Notes: generated from the letters alone by a model not told the origin. A DNA stretch of 57,220 nt from Nocardioidaceae bacterium (GCA_025934895.1 JAICWH010000004.1:1-57220), one strand, 5' to 3'; positions 17,900 to 25,430 are shown, counted from the first letter of the stretch. Translations and numbers: made by a program.

Positions 17900-18406
17900 C
17901 TACTTCCTCAACTCGAGAGTGGTCTTCCCGATCCGGACCGTGCTCCCGAGCTGGAGGGCGGTCGGCTGGGTCAGTCGATGCGAGCCCATGTAGGTGCCGT
18001 TGGTCGATCCGAGGTCCTCGATGAACCACTGGTCGTTGGAGACCGCGATCCGGGCGTGTCGCGTGGAGACGTAGTCATCGTCGAGCCGGATCGCGGCGTC
18101 GGACCCGCGGCCGATCAGGATGGGCGCGTCGTCGAGGGAGACGATCTGGCCGGCGTTCGCTCCCTCGACCACCGCCACGTGGGTCGGCGCCCCCCGCTGC
18201 CTGCGGGACGGCTTGCCCCGGGGTTGGGCGGCCCGTGCCTGGCTCTGTCGCCGTGCCTGCTTCTCCGCCTTGCGGTCCGCTCGTGGGGTGGAGTCGACGC
18301 GAGCGCCGAACATGTCGGAGCGCACGACGGAGATGGCCGCGAGCACGAAGATCCACAAGATCGCCAGGTAGGCGAACCGGATGAGCATCAGCGTCAGCTC
18401 AGACAC
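17900..18406 (-). CDS. fhaB: FHA-domain protein FhaB/FipA-like
   Basis: A 168-residue protein with an N-terminal helix (LTLMLIRFAYLAILWIFVLAAISVV), a basic linker (RADRKAEKQARRQSQ) and a C-terminal FHA domain (about 85-165) with the phosphothreonine-binding signature: ILIGRGSDAAI (Arg), STRHARI (Ser/His) and DLGSTNGTY (Asn-Gly). FHA domains bind phosphothreonine made by the neighbouring kinases; in mycobacteria FipA links kinase signalling to the division machinery. The GTG start overlaps the fhaA stop by 8 bases. Confidence 0.93.
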   Translation of the reverse strand: MSELTLMLIRFAYLAILWIFVLAAISVVRSDMFGARVDSTPRADRKAEKQARRQSQARAAQPRGKPSRRQRGAPTHVAVVEGANAGQIVSLDDAPILIGRGSDAAIRLDDDYVSTRHARIAVSNDQWFIEDLGSTNGTYMGSHRLTQPTALQLGSTVRIGKTTLELRK

Positions 18407-19148
18407 CGCCGCCTCCCCATCCGGACTCGTCGACGTGGTGCGGCACGAGCCGCACCGTCATCGTGGTGTTGCCGATCTTGACTATCGTGCCGTCCTCGAC
18501 GGCGGCCTGCGTCACCTTGCTTCCGTTGACCAGCATGCCGTTGGTCGAGCCGAGGTCGACGACGCTGACCTCCGACCCGCCGGGCCCCTCGTGCACCCGG
18601 ATCTCCAGGTGGCGTCGCGAGACGCCCGGGTCGTTGATCCGCAGGTCCGCCTCGGTGCCCCGCCCGATCACGATGCCGGGTGGCTCCAGGGGATGCCGCA
18701 TGCCGTTGACCTCGAGGATCACCTGTGCGCGTCGTACGGCGGTGTCGGTGACGGAGCTGCCGGTGGCCGGGGTGACCGACGCCGACGCCGAGGAGCGGAC
18801 CCGGAACCGGCCGGTGGAGAGGTCCTCGCGCTGGGCGAAGTCGATGCTGACCGGACCGGTGAAGACGTAGGATTGCTGGTCGGCATGCTCGTGAAGCATG
18901 TCGGTGAGCTCCTGGGTCAGGGTCGAGGAGTACGGCGCCAGCCGCTCGTGGTCCTGTGGGGAGAGCTCGACGTGGAACTGGTTGGGCACCAGGCGACGGT
19001 TGCGGGACAGGATCTGGGCGGAGTTGTCGACCTCGCGCTGCAGCGCCGCGGCCACCTCGACCGGTTGCACGGCGCTGCGGAAGAGCTTGGCGAACACCGT
19101 GGAGACGGACTGCTCGAGGCGGTTCTCGAGCCGCTGGAGGAACCCCAT
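18399..19148 (-). CDS. fhaA: FHA-domain protein FhaA (DUF3662 + FHA)
   Basis: A 249-residue cytoplasmic scaffold protein. The N-terminal DUF3662 domain (MGFLQRLENRLEQSVSTVFAKLFRSAVQPVEVAAALQRE) is followed by a linker and a C-terminal FHA domain with IVIGRGTEADLRI, SRRHLEIRV and DLGSTNGMLVNG. The mycobacterial FhaA binds phosphorylated PknB partners and the lipid II flippase-related protein MviN. The linker here is shorter than in mycobacteria. Start ATG 19148 has GGAAGGAG 6 bases upstream. It is the first gene of the operon, with 11-bp direct repeats in its leader/promoter region. Confidence 0.94.
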   Translation of the reverse strand: MGFLQRLENRLEQSVSTVFAKLFRSAVQPVEVAAALQREVDNSAQILSRNRRLVPNQFHVELSPQDHERLAPYSSTLTQELTDMLHEHADQQSYVFTGPVSIDFAQREDLSTGRFRVRSSASASVTPATGSSVTDTAVRRAQVILEVNGMRHPLEPPGIVIGRGTEADLRINDPGVSRRHLEIRVHEGPGGSEVSVVDLGSTNGMLVNGSKVTQAAVEDGTIVKIGNTTMTVRLVPHHVDESGWGGGGV

Positions 19149-19174
19149 GCCGCTCCTTCCGCGTCCTGGTCGAA

Positions 19175-19220
19175 GTCACTCGGGCCGATGTCACTCGGTT
19201 GTCACTCGGTTGTCACTCGG
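19175..19220 (-). repeat. GTCACTCGG direct repeats, three at 11-bp spacing, upstream of fhaA
   Basis: GTCACTCGG occurs at 19175, 19190, 19201 and 19212; the last three are spaced exactly 11 bp. They lie 27-72 bases upstream of the fhaA start. An 11-bp tandem array is the layout bound by OmpR-family regulators, and the unit resembles the PhoP box half-site of Streptomyces at about 9 of 11 bases. Confidence 0.55.
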
Positions 19221-19341
19221 TCTGTCTGCCGTCGTCCGCATCGTAACGGGCGGTGCCGCCTGCCTCTGTCCTCGACCTCGCGGGCGCCCGTCACCCGTTT
19301 GGGAGCCGTCTCGGGGGTGGGATACCCTGAGCGGGCTTCAG

Positions 19342-19425
19342 GCGCGAGTGGCGGAATAGGCAGACGCGCACGGTTCAGGTCCGTGTGCCCGAAAGGGCGT
19401 GGGGGTTCAACTCCCCCCTCGCGCA
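19342..19425 (+). tRNA. tRNA-Leu (anticodon CAG)
   Basis: An 84-nt class II tRNA. Acceptor stem GCGCGAG (19342-19348) pairs with CTCGCGC (19418-19424), discriminator A 19425. The anticodon stem CACGG/CCGTG encloses the loop TTCAGGT, giving anticodon CAG (19376-19378). A variable arm (TGCCCGAAAGGGCGT) and a T-arm with GGTTCAA are present. CCA is not encoded. The 3' end from 19405 is the attachment site of the mobile element downstream, which restores the full tRNA sequence. Confidence 0.97.
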
Positions 19426-19426
19426 C
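19405..19426 (+). repeat. attL, left 22-bp direct repeat
   Basis: Starts GTTCAACTCC and ends CTCGCGCAC; covers the T-loop, acceptor strand and discriminator of tRNA-Leu plus one base. Identical to 36970-36991. Confidence 0.92.
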
Positions 19427-19429
19427 GTG

Positions 19430-19460
19430 AGCCCCAGGTCTGTGACCTGGGGCTTTGTGT
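19430..19460 (+). terminator. Rho-independent terminator after tRNA-Leu
   Basis: Stem AGCCCCAGGTC (19430-19440), loop TGT, GACCTGGGGCT (19444-19454), then TTGTGTTT. Nearly the same hairpin follows the right attachment site at 36998-37021. Confidence 0.85.
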
Positions 19461-19501
19461 TTGGTGGAGGTTTGCGCCCGGCCCATGTGCCGAAATATGT
19501 G

Positions 19502-20749
19502 CTAAGCCCCTGGCGGCGTCTCGCCCAGATGCGCTGCGAAGCGGTCGATCGCGCTCTTCTGCATCGTCGGGGTGACGTGGCTGTAGATGTTCATGGTCGT
19601 GGTGATCGTGGAGTGCCCGAGGCGCTCTTGGACGACCTTCGGATGTTCGCCCAGCTCGAGGAGCAGGGTGGCGTGGGTGTGCCGCAATCCTTTGAGCGTT
19701 ACGCGAGGCAGGCCCTCGATCGTGGCGCACGCCCAGTCCAGTCGCCGCGTCCATCGGCTGGTGATCGCGTCGGGGACACGGACGGCGCCCTGGTCGTCGC
19801 CGAAGACGTACGCATCGGCGCGAGCAAGGTCGAGGGAGACCGCGCCGCGGTCTGCCCTATGGGCCTTGAGCACCTTGAGCGTCTCGGTGTCGATGTCGAT
19901 GACGCGGGCGCTCCCCGTCTTGGTGACTTTGGTTGTGTGCGGTGAGGTGATGTCGACGGCGCGACGCAGGCTGATCCTGCCGGTGCTGAAGCTGATGTCC
20001 GACCAGCGCAGTGCCAGCGCCTCGGAGCGGCGCATGCCGGTGTAGGCGATGGTGCGCCACAGCGGAAAGAGCTCGTCGTTCAGCTCGTCGCGGTTCCAGG
20101 TGAGGAAGGCGTGCAACTGGCGGCCGGTCCAGGTGATGATCTCCGGCTTCTGTGCCCGGATCTGGCTGGACGTGGGTGGGTTGACGGTGCGCTTCTTCTT
20201 GGCGGGATTGAGCAGGATCAGCCCGTCGTCGACTGCGGCGTCGAGCATGGCTGCGAGAAGCACGTGGACCTTGGAGACGGTGTTGGCCGACAGCGGCTTG
20301 CCGAGCCCGGGCTTGTCCTTACGTCCGGAGGTTTCCAGTTCCCGGTAGTGGGCAGCGATCCGCGTGGCGGTGAGCTTGTCGAGGCGAACGGCGCTGAGGT
20401 ACGGCGTGACGTGGTTACGCAGGATCTTCTTGTAACCGTCGATGGTCGAGTTCTGCAGCCGCAGCGTCGTGACCCAGTGGTCGGCGTACTCGCCGATGGT
20501 CGGCGTCTTGGTCTGGAAACGGGCGTGGGATCGCTTCTTCTTGAGCGCCTCGTCGAGCGCGCGCTGTGCTTCGTCGAGACTCTTGAACCCGCCACGGGTC
20601 AGGCGGGTGTCGCCAAGCTCGGGCCGCTCGGGGTCCATGGGGACGTAGATCTGGAACTTCCATCGCCGGCCGCCTTCGGTGGCGTACGACGTGAGCGACC
20701 CAGCGTGCCGGGACCGCGAGCGACGGGCCAGATTCTGCTTCTCGGTCAT
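19502..20749 (-). CDS. int: Tyrosine recombinase (phage-type integrase)
   Basis: A 415-residue site-specific recombinase that would integrate the element into tRNA-Leu; it is encoded right beside attL. An N-terminal AP2-like/arm-binding region (WKFQIYVPMDPERPELGDTRLTRGGFKSLDEAQRAL) is followed by a core-binding SAM-like domain (TIGEYADHWVTTLRL...YKKILRNHVTPYL) and the catalytic domain with Arg in YTGMRRSEALALRW, H-x-x-H/R in LRHTHATLLLELG, and LGHSTITTTMNIYSH with the nucleophile Tyr. ATG 20749 is chosen because it begins one base after the stop of the upstream XRE gene; the upstream in-frame extension overlaps that gene. Confidence 0.95.
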   Translation of the reverse strand: MTEKQNLARRSRSRHAGSLTSYATEGGRRWKFQIYVPMDPERPELGDTRLTRGGFKSLDEAQRALDEALKKKRSHARFQTKTPTIGEYADHWVTTLRLQNSTIDGYKKILRNHVTPYLSAVRLDKLTATRIAAHYRELETSGRKDKPGLGKPLSANTVSKVHVLLAAMLDAAVDDGLILLNPAKKKRTVNPPTSSQIRAQKPEIITWTGRQLHAFLTWNRDELNDELFPLWRTIAYTGMRRSEALALRWSDISFSTGRISLRRAVDITSPHTTKVTKTGSARVIDIDTETLKVLKAHRADRGAVSLDLARADAYVFGDDQGAVRVPDAITSRWTRRLDWACATIEGLPRVTLKGLRHTHATLLLELGEHPKVVQERLGHSTITTTMNIYSHVTPTMQKSAIDRFAAHLGETPPGA

Positions 20750-20750
20750 G

Positions 20751-21338
20751 TCAGGTCCATCCGTCGGCAGCTGCGTCGCGCGGCGCGGGCAGCGCGTCCG
20801 GGTCGAGAGCGAGCAGCCGCAGGCGCGCCTCATCGCGCCGTGCGCCAGCGGCTGTGAGTCGTTGCTCGTAAGTGGCGCGGTGCATCGTGTTGCCCTCGCG
20901 ACCGTCGGCGTACTGGGCCATCAGGCCGTCGTAGTAGCGCACCTGGCTGACCGCGTTGAAGTACTCGTCCTTCCAGTAGCGAGCGAGGTCCTCCGTGGTG
21001 AGCTTTGCCTGGCCCCTGACCCACCCACGGATCTCTTCCGCGTTGAACTGGCTTTCTGGCACACCGGTCGACGGCTTGGCACCTGTGGGCGGGGTGAGCA
21101 GGGCGGCCGGCGTGGTTTGCAGGATGTAGGCGAAGACGGTCAGGTCGTCGACGTCCACGCGCCGGTCGCCGTTCTCGATCTTGCTCAGCGCCGAGGCTGA
21201 CATCGCCCGGCCGGTGTCCCTGACCCGGTCGGCGAACGTGCGCAGGTCCATCCCGATCGCTTGTCGTGCGGTGCGCAGGTTTGCCGCTACGTGCTCGTTC
21301 GTGTTCCCGGGCGGATTCCCTCGCTGCCTTTGCTCCAT
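20751..21338 (-). CDS. XRE-family helix-turn-helix regulator
   Basis: A 195-residue putative repressor of the element. Residues about 15-70 form a Cro/C1-type HTH (NLRTARQAIGMDLRTFADRVRDTGRAMSASALSKIENGDRRVDVDDLTVFAYILQTTPAALL). The C-terminal part is a charged helical region (TTEDLARYWKDEYFNAVSQVRYYDGLMAQYADGREGN) of unknown role. Translation from ATG 21338 appears leaderless: the -10 TATGTT ends six bases before it, and no ribosome site is seen. It is followed by int after 1 base, so regulator and integrase form one transcript, divergent from the excisionase-like gene. Confidence 0.88.
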   Translation of the reverse strand: MEQRQRGNPPGNTNEHVAANLRTARQAIGMDLRTFADRVRDTGRAMSASALSKIENGDRRVDVDDLTVFAYILQTTPAALLTPPTGAKPSTGVPESQFNAEEIRGWVRGQAKLTTEDLARYWKDEYFNAVSQVRYYDGLMAQYADGREGNTMHRATYEQRLTAAGARRDEARLRLLALDPDALPAPRDAAADGWT

Positions 21339-21344
21339 AAAAGA

Positions 21345-21390
21345 AACATACAGCGCTGCACTTGATACAGCAAGCGCGCGCCTGTAGCAT
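21345..21390. promoter_or_regulatory. Divergent int-xre / xis promoters with shared operator motifs
   Basis: Minus-strand promoter: TTGCTG (complement of 21368-21373), 17 bases, TATGTT (complement of 21345-21350). Plus-strand promoter: TTGATA (21362-21367), 17 bases, TAGCAT (21385-21390). The two overlap. ATACAGC occurs at 21348-21354 and 21365-21371, and a reverse relative (GCTACAGG) at 21381-21388, covering promoter elements on both strands; TACAG-N11-CTGTA makes an inverted pair. Confidence 0.6.
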
Positions 21391-21428
21391 CGAGGATCTC
21401 CATCCGCGGGAGAGACGGGAGACGCGAC

Positions 21429-21635
21429 ATGAGGACGGCGACGGTAACGATCGACACGCTGCGAGGTTCGCGGAGTCTTGTCATCACCCGCACGGAGGCA
21501 GCAGCCGCCCTCGGGGTGGACCCGAGGACGGTGACGGCGGGCGTCGAGAACGGCACCATCCCCTCGGTCAGGCTTGGGAGGCGCTTGGTCATCCCACGCG
21601 AGAAGTTCCTCAGGCTCTTCGACCCCGACGACTGA
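21429..21635 (+). CDS. xis: Excisionase-like HTH DNA-binding protein
   Basis: A 68-residue winged-helix/MerR-like protein of the excisionase (AlpA-like) class: SLVITRTEAAAALGVDPRTVTAGVENGTIPSVRLGRRLVIPREKFLRLF, with the HTH followed by the conserved (V/I)RLGRRxxIPR beta strand. Such proteins bind the attachment arms and direct the integrase towards excision. CGGGAGAC lies 8 bases before the ATG. It is transcribed divergently from xre-int and followed by a strong terminator, so it is monocistronic. A role as transcription factor rather than excision factor is possible. Confidence 0.8.
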   Translation: MRTATVTIDTLRGSRSLVITRTEAAAALGVDPRTVTAGVENGTIPSVRLGRRLVIPREKFLRLFDPDD

Positions 21636-21665
21636 TACGTAGTCCCGGCTTGTCAAGGGCATGGT

Positions 21666-21706
21666 GAGGTGCCGCCAGTCGTGTTGGCTGGCGGCACCTC
21701 TCTTGG
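21666..21706 (+). terminator. Terminator after excisionase-like gene
   Basis: Thirteen-base perfect stem: GAGGTGCCGCCAG (21666-21678) and CTGGCGGCACCTC (21688-21700), loop of 9, followed by TCTTGGTT. It would also stop transcription from the right. Confidence 0.8.
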
Positions 21707-21934
21707 TTCCCGGGACTGCACGCCGACGTGCTGCTGATGTTGGCCGACACGCCGGCCGTGACGGCCGACTTCGGCGCCCACGAGCAGTGGCCGCTCGGAG
21801 TCGTCATCGCCCGCGACGCGATCCCCGGGACTGTCCCTCCGGTTGATGTGCCTGAGGTGAGCGCCGCGCGCCAGTGGGGATTGCCACAGGCCGCGGCGCA
21901 GCCATCGGCGCCCTCGAAGACGCAACCGCTATAG
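21701..21934 (+). pseudogene. Possible gene remnant of unknown family
   Basis: The frame reading FPGLHADVLLMLADTPAVTADF followed by GAHEQWPLGVVIARDAIPG has strong G/C bias at third codon positions and a protein-like composition to about 21830, then degenerates (VSAARQWGLPQAAAQPSAPSKTQPL) before a stop at 21932-21934. There is no start codon with a ribosome site, and the frame runs out of the terminator hairpin. It may be the tail of a gene lost by deletion. No family was recognised; it may also be chance. Confidence 0.3.
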
Positions 21935-22013
21935 CGACGTGGTGTGCCGCCACCGGAACGGAGCCGGAGCCGAGCCGTGGGCCAGTGTCACCGCCGCGTG
22001 GGCCCGCCGGTCC

Positions 22014-23501
22014 TCAGCTGTCCGACGACCTCGGTAGCCGCATGGTGAAGGTGGTTCCTTCACCTTGGCTGCTGCGCACGGTCAAGGTGCCGCCGTGGGA
22101 GTTGACGATGCTGTGCGCGATCGCAAGCCCGAGGCCGCTGCTGCCGTGGGCCCGTGACCGCGACGTGTCCCCGCGGGTGAACCGGTCGAACAGTCTCGGC
22201 TGCAGCTCCTCGGGGATGCCCGGCCCGTCATCGACGACGGACACGTCGACGCTCAGCGCGGCGACCCGGATCCTGATCGTGACCGTGGTGCCCGGCGGCG
22301 TGTGGGTCTTTGCGTTCGCCAGCAGGTTCGCCAGGACCTGGTGTAGACGCTCCGGGTCACCGGTGACCTTGACGACCTCCTCGGGGAGGTCGAGCTTCCA
22401 GCGGTGGTCAGGCGCCGCTGCCCGGGCGTCGTTGACCGCCTCGAGGACCAGCCGGGTCAGGTCGAGGGACGTGCGCGCCAAGGGCCGGCCCGCGTCCAGC
22501 CGAGCTAGCAGCAACAGGTCGGCGACCAGGTTGGACATCCGGCCGGTCGCCGCGGTGACCCGGTCCAGTGCGTTCACGGTCGACGCAGGCAGCAGCTCGG
22601 CGTCGGTGGTGGAGGCGTACTCGACGTGCGCCTGGATCGTCGACAACGGCGTGCGCAGCTCATGACTCGCGTCCGCGACAAACCGTCGCAGCCGCGCCTC
22701 GGTGACGTCTCGGGCATTGAGGGCCTGCTGGATGCGGTCGAGCATCCGGTGGAAGGCGACGTTGAGCTGGTCGACCTCGCTGCCGGCCTCGCTGTCCGGG
22801 CGGACCGTCGGCAAGGACGACTCCGGATCGGTGAGCGCCTGTTCGGAAAACTCGAGCGCAGTGCTGGTCAGCTGGTGAAGCGGGCGCAGGTTGCGGCGTA
22901 CGACGAGGGCGGTGGCGAAGCCGCCGGCCAGCAGCAGGAAGGCGAACAGGGCGGCATCGACGGCGAAGAGCTCGGCGAGGGTCTGGTTGATCGGGTGCAG
23001 CGGCAGCCCTGTGACCTGGATGTCGCCGTCCTTGCCGCGCACCGCCCGCAGTCGGTAGTCGCCGAGCCTGCCCATGTCGATGCTCTTCGGAGCCTCGCCG
23101 GGTCTGATCGAGCCGACCAAGAACCTGTCGTAGGCGTCGAGCGTGATCTTCCGGTTGGTTCCCTCCTCGGTCACCACGGCCGCCTCGGTGATCCTGCCGG
23201 CGACCAGCCGGATGCCGAGCGTGCCGACGGACTGCCCCGGGATCGAGTCGTCCCTGTCCGCGGACGGTTCGGTCTCGGCGGCCTCGTGCTCGAGGCTGGC
23301 CGAGTAGCGCCCGCCGGCCGCCTCGAGCTGCGCGTCTAGTTGGTTGAGCAGGACAGTGCGCAGGACGAGCTCGCTCGTGACGCCGAGGACGGCGCAGGCC
23401 ACGAGGAGCACGACGACCATGCCGACCGTCAGCCGGCCGAGCAGGGTGCGCGCATGCCACCAGCGGCGCGACGGCCTGCTCGGCCGGGCGCGCTCGCTCA
23501 A
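22014..23501 (-). CDS. OmpR-type sensor histidine kinase (element cargo)
   Basis: A 495-residue membrane kinase. Helix 1 at about 24-44, an extracytoplasmic sensor of about 135 residues with no recognised fold, helix 2 at about 183-202, HAMP, then DHp with H-box FVADASHELRTPLSTIQ (His280), N-box HQVLANLLANAKTH, G1 DDGPGIP and G2 GSSGLGLAIAHS. The TTG start at 23501 overlaps the regulator stop by four bases (TTGA), so kinase synthesis is coupled to the regulator. Neighbouring redox genes and the shared direct-repeat motif suggest that it controls them; the stimulus is unknown, with redox or metal as a guess. Confidence 0.93.
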   Translation of the reverse strand: MSERARPSRPSRRWWHARTLLGRLTVGMVVVLLVACAVLGVTSELVLRTVLLNQLDAQLEAAGGRYSASLEHEAAETEPSADRDDSIPGQSVGTLGIRLVAGRITEAAVVTEEGTNRKITLDAYDRFLVGSIRPGEAPKSIDMGRLGDYRLRAVRGKDGDIQVTGLPLHPINQTLAELFAVDAALFAFLLLAGGFATALVVRRNLRPLHQLTSTALEFSEQALTDPESSLPTVRPDSEAGSEVDQLNVAFHRMLDRIQQALNARDVTEARLRRFVADASHELRTPLSTIQAHVEYASTTDAELLPASTVNALDRVTAATGRMSNLVADLLLLARLDAGRPLARTSLDLTRLVLEAVNDARAAAPDHRWKLDLPEEVVKVTGDPERLHQVLANLLANAKTHTPPGTTVTIRIRVAALSVDVSVVDDGPGIPEELQPRLFDRFTRGDTSRSRAHGSSGLGLAIAHSIVNSHGGTLTVRSSQGEGTTFTMRLPRSSDS

Positions 23502-24247
23502 GAGGGCGTCCGCAGGACGTAGCCGGCGCCACGGACGGTGTGGATGAGCGGCTCCCGTCCGGCGTCGACCTTCTTGCGCAGATAGCTGATGTAGAGCTCG
23601 ACGATGTGTGCCTGGCCGCCGAAGTCGTAGTTCCACACCCGGTCGAGGATCTGCGACTTGGACAGCACCCGGCGCGGGTTGCGCATGAGGAACCGGAGCA
23701 GCTCGAACTCGGTGGCGGTCAGCTCGATCCGCTCGCCGTCGCGGAACACCTCGTGCGCGTCCTCGTCGAGCGTCAGCCCGGCGAAGCTCAGCGTGGCGCG
23801 CCCGTCGATCGCGGCGGTCGTCGTACGCCGCAGCAGGCCGCGCACCCGGGCGAGGACCTCCTCGAGGCTGAACGGCTTGGTCACGTAGTCGTCACCGCCG
23901 GCCGTGATCCCGGCGACCCGGTCCTCGACGGTGTCGCGCGCCGTCAAGAAGAGCACCAGGACGGCGGGGTCGACGGCCCGGACGCGAGCAAGGACGTCCA
24001 GCCCGCTCAGGTCGGGAAGCATCATGTCGAGCACGATCGCGTCCGGCATGAAATCGCGCGCCTCGCTGATCGCCGCCGTCCCGTCGTACGCCGTACGGGT
24101 CAGCCAGCCCTCACGCTGCAAGACGCTGGCCAGGACGTCGGCCAGGCTCTGCTCGTCGTCCACCACGAGAACACGCGGGGGGGTGCCGTCGGCACGCTGC
24201 AACGTGGGCGGCCGCGCGGTTGCGTCCGGCGGCGGGGTCTCGCTCAT
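23498..24247 (-). CDS. OmpR/PhoB-family response regulator (element cargo)
   Basis: A 249-residue regulator. Receiver: acidic pair DDE at 30-32, phosphoacceptor Asp74 (IVLDMMLPDLSG), Thr in FLTARD, Lys in YVTKPFSLEE. Winged-helix output domain: LTATEFELLRFLMRNPRRVLSKSQILDRVWNYDF and YISYLRKKVDAG...IHTVRGAGYVLR. About 25 N-terminal residues precede the fold; a later start is not obvious. A CCTCAG-N5-CCTCTGAG repeat at 24292-24310, 45 bases upstream, suggests autoregulation. The same repeat stands twice before the redox operon. Confidence 0.95.
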   Translation of the reverse strand: MSETPPPDATARPPTLQRADGTPPRVLVVDDEQSLADVLASVLQREGWLTRTAYDGTAAISEARDFMPDAIVLDMMLPDLSGLDVLARVRAVDPAVLVLFLTARDTVEDRVAGITAGGDDYVTKPFSLEEVLARVRGLLRRTTTAAIDGRATLSFAGLTLDEDAHEVFRDGERIELTATEFELLRFLMRNPRRVLSKSQILDRVWNYDFGGQAHIVELYISYLRKKVDAGREPLIHTVRGAGYVLRTPS

Positions 24248-24291
24248 GCGCCCAGCATGCCCGGTCTTCTCCGCCCGGGCGGCGCAACGAA

Positions 24292-24310
24292 CCTCAGGGC
24301 GTCCTCTGAG
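24292..24310. promoter_or_regulatory. Direct-repeat operator site A (before response regulator gene)
   Basis: CCTCAG (24292-24297), GGCGT, CCTCTGAG (24303-24310): two CCTCWG half-sites 11 bp apart, 45 bases upstream of the regulator start. Same layout as sites B and C. Confidence 0.6.
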
Positions 24311-24322
24311 CCAGCTCTGTGG

Positions 24323-24856
24323 TCACGAGCCCTGCGACGTCGCCGTGGGCTGGGCGGTCGCGGGCGAGACCGGCGTCGGCCGCGCGGAGGGCTTCGGCCG
24401 GGGGGCCGGCGTGGGCGTCGGCCGGGGAGTCGTCCGGACGGTCGGCGCGGTGGACCTGGACGCGGCCGGTGCGGCCGGCGTGCTCGCCCCTCGTGGGGCG
24501 GGAGCAGCCGTGTGCGCGGCAGCCGCCACGACCGGCGGCGCGGTGCTGGGCGGCGTCGTTGGCGTGGCGGCGGCCGTTCGGACGCCCACCGCCGGGCGAG
24601 ATCGCCGGCGATGGTGCGCCCGGGAGCGGGTCCCGCGGGCGACCGCCTTCGCCCCCGTTGTCGTGGTCACCGGCGTGCTCTTGGCCGCGCTCGCGGGCAT
24701 CGCGGGCACGGTGGTCGCGGCAGCGTGCGCGATGGCGAGGCCCATCGAGACGACAACAGCGCCGGCACCGCCGGCCACGGTGACGACCCTGGTGAACCGG
24801 GCCACCCCGGCGGCACCGCGGCGGCGCACGTCGAGCACAGAGCGGTCACGTCGCAT
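24323..24856 (-). CDS. Hypothetical exported/anchored protein with Ala/Pro/Thr-rich tail
   Basis: A 177-residue protein with a basic N-terminus (MRRDRSVLDVRRRGAAGVARFTR), one hydrophobic segment (VVTVAGGAGAVVVSMGLAIAHAAA) that could be a signal peptide or anchor, a basic patch (RGTRSRAHHRRRSRP), and a low-complexity Ala/Pro/Thr/Arg tail. No domain is recognised. ATG 24856 is the likely start, with only a weak ribosome site. It is divergent from the redox operon and read towards the two-component genes, with sites B and C in the shared upstream region. Its architecture resembles the exported protein encoded at 25059. Confidence 0.6.
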   Translation of the reverse strand: MRRDRSVLDVRRRGAAGVARFTRVVTVAGGAGAVVVSMGLAIAHAAATTVPAMPASAAKSTPVTTTTGAKAVARGTRSRAHHRRRSRPAVGVRTAAATPTTPPSTAPPVVAAAAHTAAPAPRGASTPAAPAASRSTAPTVRTTPRPTPTPAPRPKPSARPTPVSPATAQPTATSQGS

Positions 24857-24911
24857 GACGCCACCCAATCAGGGGTCTCCGGCGCTCGGCCCCCGGAACG
24901 GGGCTCGGGCA

Positions 24912-24929
24912 CCTCAGAATCTCCTCTCA
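24912..24929. promoter_or_regulatory. Direct-repeat operator site B (redox operon/divergent gene)
   Basis: CCTCAG (24912-24917), AATCT, CCTCTCA (24923-24929): two half-sites 11 bp apart in the divergent intergenic region. Confidence 0.6.
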
Positions 24930-24953
24930 ATCGGTCGCGGCACGGCCGGCGTG

Positions 24954-24971
24954 CTGAGGGAAATCAGAGGT
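24954..24971. promoter_or_regulatory. Direct-repeat operator site C (redox operon)
   Basis: On the minus strand ACCTCTG-ATTTC-CCTCAG, again 11-bp spaced half-sites, about 90 bases before the first redox gene and inverted relative to site B. Confidence 0.6.
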
Positions 24972-25058
24972 CAAGTCGAGGGTCTACACAGACAACCGGA
25001 GCACTGTGAGGTGTGGACGATTCCGCCCACGAAGACCGAGTGCAGCAAGGAGACAGAC

Positions 25059-25430
25059 GTGCCGACCCCCGACAGACGAACGGCTCGCGACCGGATCCAG
25101 CTCACCACCGCCGGCTTCGCCCTCGGCGGCGCTGTGGTCGTCGCCGGTGTCACCGGTGGCCTCGCCGCGCAGGCGGCCGCAGCCAGCACGACCCGACCCG
25201 CCACGGCTGCGCGACCGTCGACCGACGACACCCCGAAGCCGCCCGCGCGCAACACCCACTCGACCCGCTCCACCCGCTCGCGCGCGGCGCGGACGCGAGT
25301 CCGTCCGGCCCCTCGCACGAGCGCGCCGGCGCACACCGCGGCGCCCGCTCCTGCCCCCGCCCCGAGCGGCACGAGCAGTGGGCTCAGCAGAGGCTCCGGC
25401 ACGAGCCAGGCCCAGTCGAGCGGATCATGA
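25059..25430 (+). CDS. Small exported protein heading the redox operon
   Basis: A 123-residue protein with a basic N-terminus, a hydrophobic segment (LTTAGFALGGAVVVAGVTGGLAAQAAAAS) ending in a signal-peptidase-like AxA, then a disordered Thr/Arg/Pro/Ala/Ser-rich region. GTG 25059 is chosen because AAGGAG lies 6 bases before it; the frame is open far upstream. Its TGA overlaps the apbE ATG (ATGA). In comparable clusters this place is often taken by an FMN-binding protein that ApbE flavinylates, but no (S/T)GAT flavinylation motif is visible here. Function unknown. Confidence 0.7.
   Translation: MPTPDRRTARDRIQLTTAGFALGGAVVVAGVTGGLAAQAAAASTTRPATAARPSTDDTPKPPARNTHSTRSTRSRAARTRVRPAPRTSAPAHTAAPAPAPAPSGTSSGLSRGSGTSQAQSSGS

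Larger units (their letters stand above)
21636..22013. other. Gap between xis and kinase genes, with possible gene remnant
   Basis: Holds the terminator above and a plus-strand frame (about 21701-21934) with codon use like a real gene in its first half. No intact gene is seen. Confidence 0.5.
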
